From Erythrobacter sp. (GTDB taxonomy: Bacteria > Pseudomonadota > Alphaproteobacteria > Sphingomonadales > Sphingomonadaceae): 64,000 bases of DNA. Shown here one piece after another: positions 1-13,048 of the stretch. Both the position numbers and the translations under genes were made by a program. Numbering within the stretch: the stretch's first letter is position 1; each line of letters begins with the position of its first letter. A model generated the notes under the pieces. The model was not told the DNA's origin, made no database searches, and saw only the letters and a list, made by a program, of their open reading frames with translations. The stretch spans positions 62,001 to 126,000 of the forward strand of contig DAICXZ010000008.1 of the NCBI GenBank assembly GCA_027311945.1. The letters run 5' to 3'.

Positions 1-155
1 GCCTTGAAGGCGTCGGTCTGCTCACGCGTGGTCAGCCAATGGTCCTCGACCTTGTAGCCCTTGCGCTCGATCAACCACTTCGACTTCACGCCATAGGGGC
101 AGACGTGCTTGTCCATCACCATGCGATAGAGCTGCGCGGTTTTTGCATCGGCCAT
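1..155 (-). CDS. Glutaredoxin domain protein, 3' part missing at the window edge
   Basis: Only the first 51 codons lie in the window; the reading frame runs off the left edge. The ATG at 155-153 opens a frame with a short beta strand followed by C19-P20-Y21-G22, the position of the glutaredoxin active-site CPYC motif, and then an amphipathic helix. The second active-site cysteine is replaced by glycine, so this would be a monothiol-type active site. Glutaredoxins reduce disulfides or glutathione mixed disulfides, or carry Fe-S clusters; which role applies cannot be told from this fragment. The family call rests on the motif and the thioredoxin-like start. No operon partner is visible on this side. 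Confidence 0.75.
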   Translation of the reverse strand, partial: MADAKTAQLYRMVMDKHVCPYGVKSKWLIERKGYKVEDHWLTTREQTDAFK

Positions 156-262
156 AAATGAATAGTGCGCAAAAGGCCCAAAAGGTTCCGACGCTGCCTT
201 TCGCCCGCATCAATAATGCCTACGTTCCATAAGAATGTGCAGAATGCCGCATGGAGTGAGCG

Positions 263-3290
<3,028 letters not shown>

Positions 3291-3322
3291 AATCGAAATT
3301 AATCCATCACTCTATATCTCGC

Positions 3323-3835
3323 TCATTCAGCAATCCGCACCGGCGCCGGAGCAATAGCCCAACCATTCGCGCCCCACTCCAGACCGAAGCGGTTGGTGGT
3401 CATGCCATCAATTCCGCGCACCTTGCGAACCCAGCCGGTGCAGGAAAACTCATCGGAGCAGGTGAAGTTCGCCAGCTCGACCACCATGGCCTCTTTCGGA
3501 GCACCCTCCTCGGCCTCGGCGTCGATCCAGTTGCCCTCGCTCAGCACGCAGCGCGTGAACGGGGCGAGCCGCGGATGGCGTTCCATCAGCGCGGTCTCGC
3601 CCTCGGTATCAAGCGCCTCGGGGGTGCGTCCGTCGTTTGCGGCGACGCAGGTCGTCGGCTTGGGCAGGGTCGCGAAATGATCGACCAGCGCATAGTCGAG
3701 CAGCGCGAGTTGCGGCGTATCCTGCTGCTGCGAGAGCTTCGGCAGCGGTGCGGGCATAGTCTCGCCGCCGCCGTCCACCGCGACGCAGCCGGACAGGGCC
3801 ACAAGGCCTGCGATCATGATAGGTCCGCGCATCAT
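3323..3835 (-). CDS. Predicted lipoprotein, unknown function
   Basis: The protein has a short signal sequence ending in a lipobox, L-S-G-C, with the acylated cysteine at residue 17 (16 if the second Met is used). It should therefore be a membrane-anchored periplasmic lipoprotein. The remaining 150 residues contain three further cysteines and no family motif I recognise. The ATG overlaps the recN stop codon as ATGA, so it is probably translated by coupling with recN. The AT-rich orphan gene follows 32 bases downstream, which suggests that gene was inserted after this small recN-lipoprotein unit. Confidence 0.75.
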   Translation of the reverse strand: MMRGPIMIAGLVALSGCVAVDGGGETMPAPLPKLSQQQDTPQLALLDYALVDHFATLPKPTTCVAANDGRTPEALDTEGETALMERHPRLAPFTRCVLSEGNWIDAEAEEGAPKEAMVVELANFTCSDEFSCTGWVRKVRGIDGMTTNRFGLEWGANGWAIAPAPVRIAE

Positions 3836-5499
3836 ATTCCCTCCAGCAACCGGTCTGCCTGGGCGCGCGCCTCGGCGGTGATTTCCGCGCCCGACAGCAT
3901 TCGCGCAATCTCTTCCTGCCGCCCCTCAGGGTCAAGCAGAACGACCGAGGTGCGCGTGACCGTGCCCTCGCTCGACTTGGCGATCATGTAGTGCGTGCGC
4001 CCGCGCGCAGCCACCTGCGGCGAGTGCGTGACCGCGAGCAACTGCCCGTCTGCGCCCGCGAGGCGCGACAATCGCTCGCCGATGGCCGAGGCGACCGCCC
4101 CGCCCACGCCGCGGTCGATCTCGTCGAAGATCACCGTCGCCGCCCCGCCCTGCTCCGCCAGCGCCACTTTCAGCGCGAGGATGAAGCGCGACAGTTCGCC
4201 GCCGCTGGCGATCTTGGCGAGCGGCGCGAAATCCGCACCGGGGTTGGTGGCGATCAGGAATTCCACGCTATCCAGCCCGTGCGGGCCCCAGCGTTCCTCG
4301 TCCAGCTCGGTGACGGCGGTGCGGAAGCGCGCGGCATCGAGCTTGAGCGGTGCCAGTTCGCCCGCCACCGCCTCATCCAGACGCATCGCAGCGGAAACGC
4401 GCGTGGCGTGGAGCGCCTCGGCGCGGGCGCGATAGACCTGCCCTGCCTGCTCCGCAGCCTTTACCAGCTCCGCCTCGCGGCTGCCTGCCAGTTCGATCCC
4501 TTCGAGTTGCTCGCGCAGTTCCTGCATCTTTGCGGGCAGGTCGTCGACCTGGCAATCGTGCTTGCGGGCGAGCGCGCGCAGTTCGAACAGGCGGCGCTCG
4601 ATCCGGTCCAGTTCGGCGGGATCGAAGGAAAGCGCATCGGCCGCACCCTGCAACTTCTCCTCCGCCTCCCCAGCCTCGATCACGGCACGATCAAGCGCGG
4701 CGAGCGCCTCGGCCAGCAGCGGGTGTTCTTCGGCGATCCGGTCAAGCCTGCGCGCCGCGCTGCGCATCTGGGCGAGCGCCGAATCCGAGCCGTCCCACAG
4801 CAGCCGCAGCGTGTCGAGATCGCCTGCCAGCTTTTCGCCCTTCTGCATGTCGGCGCGGGCACCGGCGAGCTCCGCCTCCTCATCGCCCTCGGGCGCGACT
4901 TCGGTGAGTTCGGCAAGGTGCGCGAGCAGCAGATCCTGCTCGGCCACCAGCGCGGCATGGCTTGCACGCGCCTGCGCCAGAGCATCTTCCGCCGCGCGCC
5001 AGCTATTCCACGCCTCGGCCACACCCGCGCTGTCGCTTCCGGCATACCGGTCAAGCAGCATCCTATGGCCGCGCGGGTTCACAAGGCCGCGATCGTCGTG
5101 CTGTCCGTGCAGCTCGACCAGCGCCGGGGCCAGCGCGCGCAGCAGCGCCACCGAGGCGGGCTGGTCGTTCACGAAGGCCTTGGAACCGCCATCGGCCCGC
5201 ACCTTGCGCCGGATCATCAGCGGCTCGCCCGGCTCCACCTCGATCTCGGCATCGGCCAGCGCTTCGGCGATGGGTTCTGGCAGCGTGGAAAACTCAAAGC
5301 TCGCGGTCACGCTCGCCTCAGCCTCGCCCGCTCGCACCAGCACGGTTTCGGCGCGGTTGCCGAGCACCAGACCCAGCGCATCGAGCAGGATCGACTTACC
5401 CGCCCCGGTCTCACCGGTGAGCACGCCGAGCCCGGCGCCGAACGACAGGTCGAGCGCCTCGATGAGGACGATATTGCGGATGGCAAGCGAGGTCAGCAT
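3832..5499 (-). CDS. recN: DNA repair protein RecN
   Basis: RecN is an SMC-like ATPase that helps repair double-strand breaks. The 555-residue protein has an N-terminal Walker A (GETGAGKS, residues 29-36), a long coiled-coil central region, the ABC signature SGGELSR and a Walker B ending in DEIDRGVGG, then the H-loop segment TH-SPQ. Length and domain order match the family. It lies downstream of bamD on the same strand, separated by 40 bases, and overlaps the lipoprotein gene by four bases. This bamD-recN order is common in Alphaproteobacteria, where the two genes are probably cotranscribed. Codon use matches the core genome. Confidence 0.97.
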   Translation of the reverse strand: MLTSLAIRNIVLIEALDLSFGAGLGVLTGETGAGKSILLDALGLVLGNRAETVLVRAGEAEASVTASFEFSTLPEPIAEALADAEIEVEPGEPLMIRRKVRADGGSKAFVNDQPASVALLRALAPALVELHGQHDDRGLVNPRGHRMLLDRYAGSDSAGVAEAWNSWRAAEDALAQARASHAALVAEQDLLLAHLAELTEVAPEGDEEAELAGARADMQKGEKLAGDLDTLRLLWDGSDSALAQMRSAARRLDRIAEEHPLLAEALAALDRAVIEAGEAEEKLQGAADALSFDPAELDRIERRLFELRALARKHDCQVDDLPAKMQELREQLEGIELAGSREAELVKAAEQAGQVYRARAEALHATRVSAAMRLDEAVAGELAPLKLDAARFRTAVTELDEERWGPHGLDSVEFLIATNPGADFAPLAKIASGGELSRFILALKVALAEQGGAATVIFDEIDRGVGGAVASAIGERLSRLAGADGQLLAVTHSPQVAARGRTHYMIAKSSEGTVTRTSVVLLDPEGRQEEIARMLSGAEITAEARAQADRLLEGI

Positions 5500-5539
5500 G
5501 GGCGACCAGCCTTATCGGGCAGCGCGGCCCGCCGCAATG

Positions 5540-6352
5540 CTAGCCGCCGTTGACCCGCGCAGGTTCGTATTCCTGCATCAGGCGATAGGCGCGCTCGTAC
5601 CACTCATTGCCGGGATAGTTCGCACCCAGCACTGCGGAATAGCGCTGCGCCTCTTCGGGGATGCCCAGCGCCAGCGCGGTTTCCGCAAGGCGATAGAGCG
5701 CCTCGGGCGTGTGGCTGGTGGTCTGGTAGTTCTCGGTCACGTTGCGGAAGCGCAGCTGCGCCGCGAGCCACTGGCCCGAACGCTCGTAAAACCGGCCGAT
5801 CTCCATTTCCTTGCCCGCGAGGTGATCGTTGACAAGGTCGATCTTGAGACGCGCATCGGCGGCATATTCGCTGCGCGGATAGCGGCGCGTCACCTCGGTC
5901 AGCGCGGCGAGCGCCTGACGGGTGATCGCCTGATCGCGTTCCACATCGCTGATCTGCTCATAATAGCTCATGCCCATCAGATAGTAGGCATAGGGTGCAT
6001 CGCGGTTGCCCGGATGGATCGACAGGAACCGCTGCGCCGAGGCGATGGACTTGGTGTAATCGCGGTCTGCATAATAGGCGAAGGCGCTCATCAGCTGCGC
6101 GCGACGGGCCCAGGGCGAATAGGGGTGCTGGCGCTCCACCTCGTCGAACAGGCCGGCGGCGAGCTTGAGGTCGCCCCGGTCGAGCCGGTCCTTCGCCGCA
6201 CGATAAAGCGATTCGACATCGCGCGCGACATAGGCGGTATCGCCCTCGGCGCCGCCGGTAGAGGCGCAGGCCGAAAGCAGCGTGGCCGAGGATAGCAGTG
6301 CGGCCATCAGGGCCTTGCGCAGCACAGGGCGCGATACAGAGCGAGTGGTCAT
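5540..6352 (-). CDS. bamD: Outer-membrane assembly lipoprotein BamD
   Basis: BamD is the essential lipoprotein of the BAM complex, which inserts beta-barrel proteins into the outer membrane. The protein begins with a signal peptide ending at a lipobox, L-S-A-C, with Cys29 as the predicted lipid anchor. The rest is a set of TPR-like helical hairpins with the usual YY-x-G and RYP spacing, for example around HPYSPWA and RYPRSEYA. The length of 270 residues is typical. It precedes recN on the same strand. Confidence 0.95.
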   Translation of the reverse strand: MTTRSVSRPVLRKALMAALLSSATLLSACASTGGAEGDTAYVARDVESLYRAAKDRLDRGDLKLAAGLFDEVERQHPYSPWARRAQLMSAFAYYADRDYTKSIASAQRFLSIHPGNRDAPYAYYLMGMSYYEQISDVERDQAITRQALAALTEVTRRYPRSEYAADARLKIDLVNDHLAGKEMEIGRFYERSGQWLAAQLRFRNVTENYQTTSHTPEALYRLAETALALGIPEEAQRYSAVLGANYPGNEWYERAYRLMQEYEPARVNGG

Positions 6353-6426
6353 GGACCGAGGCTATAGCCAAGAGCGTCATGAACGCCAAGTGAAGTACGT
6401 GAGGCTTTCCCCCTTGCGATGATGGC

Positions 6427-6459
6427 AAAGAAAAAGGGCGGCAGGTTGCCCCGCCGCCC
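6427..6459 (-). terminator. Rho-independent terminator of the TonB receptor gene
   Basis: Read on the minus strand, a GGGCGGC/GCCGCCC stem (arms 6453-6459 and 6436-6442, ten-base loop) is followed by a T-rich tract, TTTTTCTTT. It lies 27 bases past the receptor stop codon. Confidence 0.75.
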
Positions 6460-6485
6460 TTCTCTCATTTCGGTTCAGGCGCGAA

Positions 6486-9470
6486 CTAGAACTTCACGCG
6501 CGCGCCGATGTAGAAGCGGCGACCGAACACGTCGTAGACGTCCGCAGCCGTATCCGTACCCGTCGTGTTGAACGTGGTTTGGGTCAGGATGTTCGGCGCT
6601 TCGGTGTCGAGCAGGTTGTCGATACCGCCGTAAATCTCCATCTCCTCAAGCACTTGCACCGAAGCGTTCATGTCGAGGTAGAAGAAGGCGGGGACAGATT
6701 CGACCTTCGGCTCACCAAAGAACTGATCGTCTTCGTACGACTTGCCGATGAAGGTGCCGGTGAAGCCAACGCGGAACATTTCGGTGCTGTAGTTCAGGTT
6801 CGCGGTGAAGCGATCCTGCGCCGTGCCGATTTCACCCGCAGCCGGATCCGCATCGGCATCAGGCAACGAGAAGAAATCGTTGTTGATGACGTGGGTGTAG
6901 GCAACGCGCATCGCCAGGCGGTCTGCTTCCATCAGGCCCAGATCGGTCCACCAGTTTGCAGTCACATCGACACCCTCGGTCTTCCAGACCGCAGCGTTGA
7001 CGTCCAGCGCATTGATGAACTCGATCGAGCCCGCGCTGTTGACTGCCGTTGCGTCAGCGCGACGGGTGATCAGGTCACAGAACGTCTGGTTGCCCTGACC
7101 ATAGCACTGATCGAGCGTGAACTGGCGGGGGAAACTCGAAATCACGTCATCGATTTCGATGTTATAGTAGTCGACGGTCAGCGTGAACCGATCGAAGACG
7201 CTCCCCAGCGAGCGCGGCTGAATGACCGTGCCCACAGTCCAGGACTTGGCAGTTTCCTCAAACAGGTTGGGGTTGCCGCCGTCGAAGCCACTGATGCCCT
7301 GAAGATCGCTCTGGGTGAGAGTGAACTCCCCGTTTGCGTTCACATTGGCAGAAACGCCCGGAGCAGCAAGGCAATTGGTCGCCAGCGCTGTGCCGTCAGC
7401 GGCGGTCACACCTTCGCAAGGATCGCTCAGACCACTCGGGAAGGTTTGCGAGAGACCAGCGAACAGCTCACCGATATTCGGTGCGCGGACCGACTGTGCA
7501 TAGGTCGCCCGGAAACGCACATCCTCAACCGGCATCCAGGTGCCGGTGACGTTCCAGCTGGTGACACCGCCGACCGTCGAATAGTCGGCATAGCGCACCG
7601 CGCCGCCGAGTTCGAGCAGCTCGAAGCCAGGGGTCTCGGCCAGGATCGGGATCTTCACCTCGCCGAACACTTCGGTCACGTCGAACTCGCCGCTGGTATC
7701 GGGCAGCTTGTTACCGGCGTTGAGACCGGCGTTGGTCAGCGCATCGTTATCCGAATAGGAAGATTCCTTGCGGTATTCGATACCGGCTGCAACGCCGACC
7801 GGGCCAGCCGGAAGTTCGAACAGCGAGCCCGAGATGTTGCCCTGCAGAACCTGCTGCTTGATGCCGGTCCGATAGGTGCCCTGGGCCGCGATGTAATCAA
7901 CCGCAGCCTACGAAACGTTGCCAGCACCGAAGACGTTGGCCGGCACACAGCCGTTGGCGCGCGCTTCTGCACTGATACAGATCGATTCGCCAGCAATGCC
8001 GTTGCCGTTCTCGTCACCGACCTCGGAGCGGACAGCCAGCGCATCGCGGAAGTTCACGACGTTTACCTGGCCATTCGAAACCTGGTTTTCGATAACCTGA
8101 CCGTAGTTGTAGCTGACATCCCAGCGGAACCGGTCTTCCATGAACGTGCCGTCGAAGCCGACAACGAAGCGATAGAAATCGCGTTCGGTCGAACCACTAC
8201 GCGGACCGAACTCGGACAGACGGCGAGCAAAGCCAACGTCGCGCAGGCCGTCACCATCGGTGTCGGTGGCTGCATTGAGGATTTCGGTCGGAACCAGCGG
8301 GTTGGCGACGATGGTCGACGTGCCCGGCAGATAGTTTTCGACAGGCATCACGCCAGAGGAAGGATAGACACCGGTCGTACCGCCGGTCTCGAGCGCGAAG
8401 GGCTCGATGATGCGCGACGAGGAAGTCTTGTTATACGTGCCTTCGAAGAAGAAGTTGATGCTGTCGCCCAGCGCATATTCGCCCGCAGTGGCGAACAGGT
8501 AGCGCTCGACCGGCACAGCGATGGTGCGGAAGGCCTGACGGTTGAACCCGTTGGGGCCGGTGCCCGAACCGATCGTCGCCTCACAGGTCGCCGCGTTGCT
8601 GGTGAAGCAATCCTGCAGGTTGCCGGCCGGATCATAGGTGAAGGTGCCGTTCTCCGTAATGAAACGGCCCTGCGGCGGGAAGCTGGAGTAGAACGGCTCG
8701 CTCGGCACGCCCCACTCACCACCGGTGTAAACGCCGTCGATATCGTCGATCTGGGTGTTCGGCCGGGCGGAAGAGGGCAGGCCTTCTTCTTTCGAGTAGC
8801 CGAAGTGAACCATCACATTGCCGTCGCCCTGCGCGAAGTCAGTGCCGGCAGTCACGTTCAGCTGATAGCGCTTGTCATCGCCATATTCGATGTTGCTGCC
8901 ATACTGGGCATTGGCTTCGATGCCGTTGAGGTTGCGCTTATAGACGAAGTTCACCACGCCCGCGACAGCGTCCGAACCGTAAAGCGAGGAAGCGCCACCG
9001 GTGAGGATGTCGACACGGTCAACGAACTGGGTGGGGATAACGTTAAGGTCGACCGTGGCCGTACCGGCGACCGAGGCAACCACGCGGCGGCCGTTGATCA
9101 GGACCAGGGTGCGGTCCGAACCGAGGTCGCGCAGATCGACAGTGGCAACGCCCGTGCCTGAGGTCAGAAAGGCGGAGTTGGTGCGGCTGAGAGCCGGAGT
9201 GCCGAAAACCGGGTTTTCGAGCAGCAGCTCCTGCACGTTGGTGACACCGGCATCGTCAATTGCCTGGGCATCAACGATCTGCAGCGGCGCGGTGGATTCG
9301 GCGGTCGGCTGCGCGATGCGCGAGCCGGTCACGATGATCATGCCATCGGTGTCTTGGTCGGAAATCGCTACGTCCTGCGCGAACGAAGGCGCGCTTGACA
9401 GGCCGACTGTCAGGGCCAGCAGTGCGGCTCCCGAACGAAGGCGGCGCTGCCGCAAGAGGTTAGTGCTCAT
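6486..9470 (-). pseudogene. TonB-dependent outer-membrane receptor with an in-frame amber codon
   Basis: Ignoring one stop codon, the frame encodes a 994-position TonB-dependent receptor: a signal peptide (about residues 1-32, ending SFAQ), a plug domain with the NVQELL and INGRR segments, and a large beta barrel ending in the outer-membrane signature with terminal Phe. TAG at 7910-7908 is codon 521. Translation before it (ending GAGNVS) and after it (starting AAVDYIAAQ) continues in the same frame with no change in family similarity or codon use, so a single CAG-to-TAG change is the simplest explanation. I chose ATG at 9468-9470 because the signal peptide begins there and AAGGGA lies just upstream; a longer 5' extension has no signal-like start. 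Receptors of this kind import substrates such as siderophores or glycans; the substrate is unknown. It may be inactive, a sequencing error, or read through by a suppressor tRNA. Confidence 0.85.
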
Positions 9471-9982
9471 GGATAGTCCCTTTTTTGGTGGCTTAGCAAC
9501 CGAACCTGCCACCCTTGGAGCAGCAGTGGTCGCAGTGCTTAAGGGGCATGATTTCGCGTGCAACCGTATGAGTACATATGAAATTACTTTGTCTTTTTGG
9601 TGATGCCAAACTGCAACATTTCTGCAAGGAAGATGTGGCAAAAGAACAGCTTTGTATCAGCGATCACAGAATTAAAATTCAATTAATTTTCAATGGCTCA
9701 GCGTTACCCTGACCTACTGCCCTCACTCCGGCCAATCGCCACGGCCAATGGTTCGTGCAAATGCTAGGGCGAACCGCGCGACCTAAGCTGAAAATCCGAT
9801 TCCCGCCGCGTAAACAGCACGCCTGATCGCGCCTGACGACCCAAATGCGCAAGCGTTTGGGGGGATTCTCTGCCCCGCGCAGATTGTCATGCCCATCGGT
9901 TTTCCCGCACCTCTGTACACCTCCTGACGCGGTCCCGGACGCATGCTATCACTAACCAAACGCCAGAGGAGCCGCGCCTGCC
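9471..9982. other. Intergenic region between divergent receptor and hydrolase genes
   Basis: This 512-base stretch must hold the promoters of both divergent genes. It is more AT-rich than its neighbours around 9550-9700 and contains an AT palindrome near 9673-9691 (AAAATT and AATTTT arms). I cannot assign -35/-10 boxes or a TonB-type regulator site with confidence, and I see no further coding frame. Confidence 0.5.
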
Positions 9983-11737
9983 ATGCCCATCCCAGTCGTC
10001 CGCTGGATCGCTTCGCTATGCGCTGCTGCGCTCCTCACGTTTACGCCATCGGCCTCGGCGCAAACGGGCGAACGCGCCGAAGGGCTTTGGATCGGCACGC
10101 TCGCCGCAACGCCAGCGCTCTCACTGCGCATCGTGGTCGAGATAACGCGGCAGGCCGATGGCTCGCTGGCAGGGATGTTAGACAGCCCTGATCAGAATAG
10201 CTTCAGCGTCCCACTATCCGCCGTCGAAGCAAGCGACACCGCGCTGGCTTTCGAACTGCCCGCCGCCGGGGCGAGCTACGCGGCGAACTGGTCGGCTGAG
10301 GCGGAAGGGTGGCAGGGCACCTTCACGCAAGGCCCGCAAGGCTGGCCGCTCACGCTGCGCCGCCTCGATCCTTCGGAACGACCAAAGCCCACCGCCCTTC
10401 CCGCCAACTGGCAGATCCCTTCGAACGCGGTGCTCGCGCCGCTGCTGGAGCGCCGCGTGGCCGAGCGTCCGGGTGCCGGGTTTGTGCTCGGTATCAGCGA
10501 GAACGGCGCGCGCGGGATTGTTGTCGCCCAGCCGCAGGGCGGGCCGCAATTCGACGGCGATACCCTGTTCGAGATCGGCTCGATCACCAAGGTGTTCACC
10601 GCGTTGCTGCTCGCCGACATGACGCTGAAGGGCGAGGTCGCGCTTGACGATCCGGTGGAGAAATACCTCCCAGCAGGCGCGCGGATGCCGCGCGGTGCCA
10701 GTGGCGGCGAGATTACGCTGCGCCACCTTTCGCTGCAAACCTCAGGCCTGCCGCGCCTGCCCGACAACATGCCCTACGGCGATCCGGCCGATCCCTATGC
10801 CGACTATACCGAGGCCATGCTGCTCGATTTCCTCGCCCACTTCGAACTGCCGCGCGAGGTGGGCGCGCGCTACGAATATTCGAACCTCGGGGTCGGCCTG
10901 CTCGGCTACGCACTCGCCCGTGCGGCGGGGACCGACTACGCGAGCCTCGTGAGCGAGCGCATTCTCGATCCGCTTGGCATGGACGATACGACCATCGCGC
11001 TTGATCCCGACACGGAGGCGCGCTTTGCCGTGCCGCATGACGAGTATCTGCGCGTTGCCAAGCCGTGGAACATGTCCGTGCTGGCCGGTGCTGGAGCGCT
11101 GCGCTCGACCACCGACGACCTGTTGACCTTCGCCGAAGCGACGATGGACCCGGCCTCGCCGATTGCCGAGGCCATGGCGCTGACGCTGTCGGAGCGGACC
11201 GATCAAGCGGGCACGGACAACCAGACCGCGCTCGGCTGGATGATCCTGCCTGCACCGGGCGGCGAGGTGCTGAACCACAGCGGCGGCACCGGCGGCTTTC
11301 GCAGCCATCTGGCCGTGCAGCCGGGAACGCGCCGGGCGGTAATCGGCCTCAGCAACTCCGCTGCCGAGCCCTCGGCGGCCGACCTTGCCTTCCATGCGCT
11401 TATCGGTACCCCGCGCTCGGCCGAGGCTGCCATTCCACCCCCGCCCCAGCCCGCACCCCGGCGGGAGGAGGTTGCCCTCACCCCGGAGGCACTCGTCCCG
11501 CTGGTGGGCACCTATCGCATGGCAAACAATGCCCGGCTCACGATCACCCGCGAGGGCGACCAGCTGTTCGCGCAGCTGACCTCGCAGCCGGCCTTCCCGA
11601 TCTTTGCCGAGGGGCCGCGCGCTTTCTTCCTGAAGGTGGTCGATGCGCGGCTGGTGTTCACCGGCGAGGGCGACACCGTCACCGGTGTGACGCTCTACCA
11701 GAACGGCGCGGAAGTGCCGTTCGAGCGGATCGACTAG
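9983..11737 (+). CDS. Secreted class C beta-lactamase-like serine hydrolase
   Basis: This 584-residue protein has a signal peptide (about residues 1-26, ending ASAQ), an extra N-terminal beta-rich region (about 30-130), a serine beta-lactamase/D-alanyl-peptidase fold, and a C-terminal beta domain of the type seen on AmpC-like esterases. The catalytic signature S200-I-T-K203 is present, with the Y-S-N motif at 299-301 and an H-S-G-G segment near residue 430 in place of KTG. Such proteins act in the periplasm as esterases, peptidases or, less often, beta-lactamases. The HxG-type third motif argues for an esterase or peptidase rather than a true AmpC. GAGGAG lies about 12 bases before the ATG. 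Confidence 0.88.
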   Translation: MPIPVVRWIASLCAAALLTFTPSASAQTGERAEGLWIGTLAATPALSLRIVVEITRQADGSLAGMLDSPDQNSFSVPLSAVEASDTALAFELPAAGASYAANWSAEAEGWQGTFTQGPQGWPLTLRRLDPSERPKPTALPANWQIPSNAVLAPLLERRVAERPGAGFVLGISENGARGIVVAQPQGGPQFDGDTLFEIGSITKVFTALLLADMTLKGEVALDDPVEKYLPAGARMPRGASGGEITLRHLSLQTSGLPRLPDNMPYGDPADPYADYTEAMLLDFLAHFELPREVGARYEYSNLGVGLLGYALARAAGTDYASLVSERILDPLGMDDTTIALDPDTEARFAVPHDEYLRVAKPWNMSVLAGAGALRSTTDDLLTFAEATMDPASPIAEAMALTLSERTDQAGTDNQTALGWMILPAPGGEVLNHSGGTGGFRSHLAVQPGTRRAVIGLSNSAAEPSAADLAFHALIGTPRSAEAAIPPPPQPAPRREEVALTPEALVPLVGTYRMANNARLTITREGDQLFAQLTSQPAFPIFAEGPRAFFLKVVDARLVFTGEGDTVTGVTLYQNGAEVPFERID

Positions 11738-11744
11738 GAAGCGG

Positions 11745-12887
11745 TCAGGCCGAGACGCGTGGCTTCTTCTTGCGCCGGTTCCACACCAGCGTCGACGACA
11801 CACCGAAGTTGAACACAGAGCCCATCAGAGCGCCGAGCACACCTGCCACGTTCCAGTTGCCGAACTCCTGCTGCGCGAAGTTCGCCACGCTGAGGTTGGC
11901 AATCGCGCCGACCGAGCAGACCGCGATGAACACCACCAGCCCCACGATCATCCGCACTCCGGTGAGCCGCTTGTCGCGGAAGGTGAACTGGTTGTTGAGC
12001 GCGAAGTTGAACACCATGGCCACGAAGGTGGCGGTGGTCTGCGCCACCAGAAAGTTCGGCTGCAAGGTGCCCATCAGGTTCAGCACCGAAAGATGCACAG
12101 CCAGCCCCAGAAAGCCGACAATCGCAAACAGCACGAAGCGCGGCGGGATGAGGCCCTTGGTCAGCTTCTCGATCAGCAGGAACAGGAACTCGGCCAGCAC
12201 CATCAGCGTGAGCTTGCTTTCGCCCTCGGTGCGTTCGCGGAAGGTATAGGGCACCTCCTCGATCCGCGTGGCGGGCGGCGCCGAGGCGATCAGGTCGAGC
12301 AGGATTTTATACCCCTGCTGCGACAGGTCGTAGACGTGGTTGTTCACCAGATCGCGCCGTGCCATGAAGAAGCCGCTCATCGGGTCTGAGGTAGCATTGC
12401 CGATCAGCAGCTGGCTCATTTTCGTGGCCAGCTCGCTCATCCGCACCCTGCCCTCGCCCCAGGTGCCGGTCGAACCGCCAGAGGCATAGCGCGTGCCGAC
12501 CACCAGATCGGCCCCTTCGTCGATCTTGGCCAGCATCTGCGGCAGCACGGTTTCATCGTGCTGCATGTCGGCATCGATCACCGCCACCACCGGCGCGGAG
12601 CTGGCCAGAATGCCCTCCACCACCGCCGACGACAGCCCCTTGCGCCCGACCCGCCGGATACAGCGCACGCGCGGATTGACCGCACCGATCTTCAGCACCT
12701 CCTCGTAGGTGCCGTCGGGGCTGTCATCGTCGACGACGATCAGCTCCCACTCGATGCCCTTCAGCGCGCTCGCCAGCCCATCGGTGAAGGCGCACATGTT
12801 GTCGCGCTCGTTGTAACTCGGCGAAATGACCGACAGGACCGGACGGCCCAAGCGTTCGTGTGCAATCGCCTCTTGTACTGCCGTCAC
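11745..12887 (-). CDS. GT2 glycosyltransferase fused to a GtrA membrane domain
   Basis: The N-terminal half is a GT-A family 2 transferase of the polyprenyl-phosphate mannosyl/glucosyltransferase type, with SPSYNERDN, VVDDDSPDGT and the metal-binding DADMQHD motif. The C-terminal 120 residues carry four hydrophobic segments of the GtrA family, which is thought to move lipid-linked sugars across the membrane. The likely product is an undecaprenyl-phosphate sugar used for glycan modification. I chose the GTG at 12887-12885, which has GAGG upstream and gives 380 residues; a TTG further upstream would add 24 residues unlike the family. It is convergent with the serine hydrolase, seven bases away. 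Confidence 0.88.
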   Translation of the reverse strand: MTAVQEAIAHERLGRPVLSVISPSYNERDNMCAFTDGLASALKGIEWELIVVDDDSPDGTYEEVLKIGAVNPRVRCIRRVGRKGLSSAVVEGILASSAPVVAVIDADMQHDETVLPQMLAKIDEGADLVVGTRYASGGSTGTWGEGRVRMSELATKMSQLLIGNATSDPMSGFFMARRDLVNNHVYDLSQQGYKILLDLIASAPPATRIEEVPYTFRERTEGESKLTLMVLAEFLFLLIEKLTKGLIPPRFVLFAIVGFLGLAVHLSVLNLMGTLQPNFLVAQTTATFVAMVFNFALNNQFTFRDKRLTGVRMIVGLVVFIAVCSVGAIANLSVANFAQQEFGNWNVAGVLGALMGSVFNFGVSSTLVWNRRKKKPRVSA

Positions 12888-13014
12888 TGCTGCAAACCTC
12901 GTTCGACCATCCCGCTGCGGGTGACGCAGGCCCCTATGACCGGTGCCGGGCCGAGGCAAGGGTCTTCACCTCGGCCCGAGCCGTTGGGGTGATGCCCTGG
13001 TGAGGCAAGGAATG

Positions 13015-13041
13015 GGGCCTGCCCATGGAGAGGGCAGGCCC
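13015..13041 (-). terminator. Hairpin terminator downstream of the 94-residue membrane protein gene
   Basis: A perfect ten-base stem (13015-13024 with 13032-13041) and a seven-base loop follow the stop at 13049 by seven bases. The T tract on the minus strand is weak, so termination may be partial. Confidence 0.6.
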
Positions 13042-13048
13042 GCTTGTC

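Noticed and set aside
3991-5553. A long plus-strand frame opposite recN
   Set aside because: Antisense shadow; the RecN motifs on the minus strand settle it.
6579-9161. An 860-residue open frame antisense to the TonB receptor
   Set aside because: Shadow frame of the receptor gene. It shows no domain and no start signals, while the minus strand reads a clear receptor.
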